Source of the DNA: Gemmatimonadota bacterium
GTDB taxonomy: Bacteria > Gemmatimonadota > Gemmatimonadetes > Gemmatimonadales > GWC2-71-9
DNA length: 9,122 nucleotides
Assembly (NCBI GenBank): GCA_029884275.1
Contig: JAOUIC010000040.1
Location: 1-9,122 of the forward strand
Direction of reading: 5' to 3'
Shown: positions 7,907 to 9,122 of the stretch, piece after piece
How positions within the stretch are numbered: the stretch's first letter is position 1
How the letters are laid out: each line of letters opens with the position of its first letter
Notes under the pieces: generated by a model
What the model saw: only the letters and a program-made list of their open reading frames with translations
Database searches by the model: none
Told to the model about the DNA's origin: nothing
Made by a program: the position numbers and the translations under genes

Positions 7907-8771
7907 GGAGCGTCCGCTGCGGGAAGGGGATTTCGATCCCTTCCCTGTCGAGTCGCCCCTTGATCCGGCGGTGGAACTCCCGCTGGACCGACCACTGCTG
8001 CCCCGGACGAGTCCGGAGCAGGGTGCGCACCGTGATGGCAGAATCGTCGAGACCCTCGATGCCGAGGACCTCGGGGGACCCGTCGAACCGCCCGGTCCAT
8101 TCCGGATCGGCGGCCATGGTCTCGGCCTCGTCCTGGAAGACACGGATCGCGCGATCGAGGTCGGTGTCGTACGCCACGCCGACATCCACCACGGCCCGGG
8201 ACCAGGTGCGGGTCATGTTGCTGACCACGGTGATCTCGCCGTTGGGAATCATGTGGACGATCCCCTTGAGATCGCGGAGCACGACCATCCGGAGCGTCAT
8301 CCGCTCGACGACTCCCGCCTTGCCCGAGATCTCGATGATGTCACCCACCGCGAACTGCCCCTCGAGCAGGTAGAAGAACCCGGCGATGATGTCCTTCACC
8401 AGGCTCTGGGCGCCGAACGAGAAGGCCAGGCCCAGGATGCCCGCGCCCGCGAGCAGCGGACCGATGTCGATGAAGACGTCGAGCGTGAGCAGGAGGGCAA
8501 GCAGGATGAAGACCACCCGCGCCACGCTCCGCAGCAGCTGCGAAATCGTCCGGCCGCGCTTCTCCGCCGCCGTGAGTGTGGAGTCGTCGCCGTCATCGAC
8601 CGCCCGCTCGATACGGTGGCTCACCACCCGCACCGCCCGGACGGCGATGAAGCAGCCGATCCAGATGAAGGCGACCTGAATGAGATCGCGAGTCAGGGCA
8701 GCGGCATCGACCTCCAGGGTACTCGCGAGGTCACTGATCCAGTCGGGCATGGCAAGCCACAGCTTGGGCAC
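7860..8771 (-). CDS. MscS-family small-conductance mechanosensitive channel
   Basis: Inner-membrane channel that opens under membrane tension to release solutes on osmotic downshock. The protein has 303 residues (E. coli MscS has 286). Three transmembrane segments are visible: about 29-50 (LIQVAFIWIGCFIAVRAVRVV), 80-101, and the pore helix about 104-135 (AGAGILGLAFSFGAQSLVKD). The beta domain follows (GQFAVGDIIEISGKAGVVE, then MIPNGEI at 174-180), then the alpha/beta cytoplasmic domain ending IPFPQRTLHV, the conserved family end. The GTG at 8771 is chosen because GAGG lies seven bases upstream and it follows the usp terminator. The last 13 residues (RYPSGGARGAPAL) run beyond the family motif and overlap cysS. 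Which MscS subfamily it belongs to, and whether it gates as MscS does, cannot be told here. Confidence 0.93.
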   Translation of the reverse strand: MPKLWLAMPDWISDLASTLEVDAAALTRDLIQVAFIWIGCFIAVRAVRVVSHRIERAVDDGDDSTLTAAEKRGRTISQLLRSVARVVFILLALLLTLDVFIDIGPLLAGAGILGLAFSFGAQSLVKDIIAGFFYLLEGQFAVGDIIEISGKAGVVERMTLRMVVLRDLKGIVHMIPNGEITVVSNMTRTWSRAVVDVGVAYDTDLDRAIRVFQDEAETMAADPEWTGRFDGSPEVLGIEGLDDSAITVRTLLRTRPGQQWSVQREFHRRIKGRLDREGIEIPFPQRTLHVRYPSGGARGAPAL

Positions 8772-8822
8772 GACACCACCTCATGGCAGAAGAGCGGGGT
8801 CCGGACGGGGAACAATAGGAAA

Positions 8823-8852
8823 GCGCCGCCCGGGCTTCAACCCGGGCGGCGC
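8823..8852 (-). terminator. Intrinsic terminator of the usp gene
   Basis: A perfect 12-bp GC stem, GCGCCGCCCGGG with CCCGGGCGGCGC, closes on a six-base loop TTGAAG and is followed by TTTCCTATTGTT. It lies 18 nt after the usp stop and 51 nt before mscS, so it separates the two transcripts. The other strand has no T-run after the stem, so it works in one direction only. I saw no convincing promoter for mscS in the 51 nt that follow. Confidence 0.88.
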
Positions 8853-8870
8853 ATCGGGGGCGGCGTGCGC

Positions 8871-9122
8871 TCAGGCGGCCGGCGGCCGGACGATCAGCGT
8901 GGGGTGAGAGGATGCCCGGATCACCTTGTCGGCGACACTCCCCAGCACGAGACGCTCGAACCCTCCCGCGCCGTGGCTGGCGAGCACGATCAGGTCCGCA
9001 TCCGTGACGTCGGCCTGCGCGATGATCGCTTCGGCGGCACGTGGCCCCTCGACGGCGTAGGTTCTCACCACGTGTCCCTCCTGACGGAGGCGGCCGGCGA
9101 TTCCGTCGAGGTAGCGTGAAGC
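8871..9122 (-). CDS. Universal stress protein (UspA family), C-terminal part
   Basis: Small cytoplasmic nucleotide-binding stress protein; only the last 83 residues are in the window and the frame stays open to the right edge. A GTG at 9069-9071 could look like a start, but the frame upstream already reads as UspA (ASRYLDGIAGRLRQEGHVV), so the gene is cut by the edge. The segment LIVLASHGAGGFERLVLGSV carries the nucleotide-binding pattern G-x9-G-S of ATP-binding UspA members, though the first glycine of the fuller G-x2-G-x9-G-S motif is Ala. It ends KVIRASSHPTLIVRPPAA, as the family does. A strong terminator follows, so it closes its own transcript. Its stress signal is unknown. Confidence 0.92.
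   Translation of the reverse strand, partial: ASRYLDGIAGRLRQEGHVVRTYAVEGPRAAEAIIAQADVTDADLIVLASHGAGGFERLVLGSVADKVIRASSHPTLIVRPPAA

Noticed and set aside
9069..9071. GTG as the start of a 66-residue universal stress protein
   Set aside because: The same frame continues upstream to the edge with typical UspA sequence, so this is an internal valine of a gene cut by the window.
6944..9119. Long plus-strand open frames opposite cysS, mscS and usp
   Set aside because: They mirror recognised genes on the minus strand, have the biased composition of antisense frames, and show no domain of their own.

Overview
This 9.1 kb window is an ordinary, highly conserved housekeeping locus, and every gene in it lies on the minus strand, so the biology reads from right to left. 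It is the transcription/translation cluster that runs from a tRNA group through rpmG-secE-nusG and rplK-rplA-rplJ-rplL into rpoB. The DNA is very GC-rich, and GTG starts and tight gene overlaps are common. The four tRNAs do not encode CCA, L33 is the zinc-binding form, and RpoB carries a long insertion in its lobe region like that of Gram-negative RpoB. Together these point to a GC-rich, non-gammaproteobacterial Gram-negative bacterium. Gemmatimonadota is my best guess from the look of the proteins, but nothing in the window proves it.

Layout in transcription order: (1) the C-terminal part of a universal stress protein (8871-9122), closed by a clear intrinsic terminator (8823-8852). (2) An MscS-type mechanosensitive channel (7860-8771), whose end overlaps the start of cysS (6365-7906). 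(3) A near-consensus sigma70 promoter (6291-6319), followed at once by tRNA-Thr(TGT), tRNA-Tyr(GTA), tRNA-Gly(TCC) and tRNA-Thr(GGT). (4) rpmG, secE and nusG, joined by start/stop overlaps. (5) A 137-nt spacer packed with hairpins, then rplK, rplA, rplJ and rplL, again nearly without gaps. (6) A 188-nt spacer with a large hairpin, then the first 844 codons of rpoB, which runs off the left edge.

The products act together. L11, L1, L10 and L7/L12 build the two mobile stalks of the 50S subunit, and L33 is another 50S protein. SecE is part of the SecYEG protein-export channel. NusG links RNA polymerase (RpoB is its beta subunit) to elongation, termination and the ribosome. The tRNAs and cysteinyl-tRNA synthetase feed translation.

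I found no undescribed system. The points worth a second look are local deviations from the textbook layout: no tuf gene between the tRNAs and rpmG; an rplA-rplJ overlap that leaves no space for the usual L10 leader; structured spacers before rplK and rpoB; and an asparagine at the RpoB position equivalent to E. coli His526 in the rifampicin pocket.
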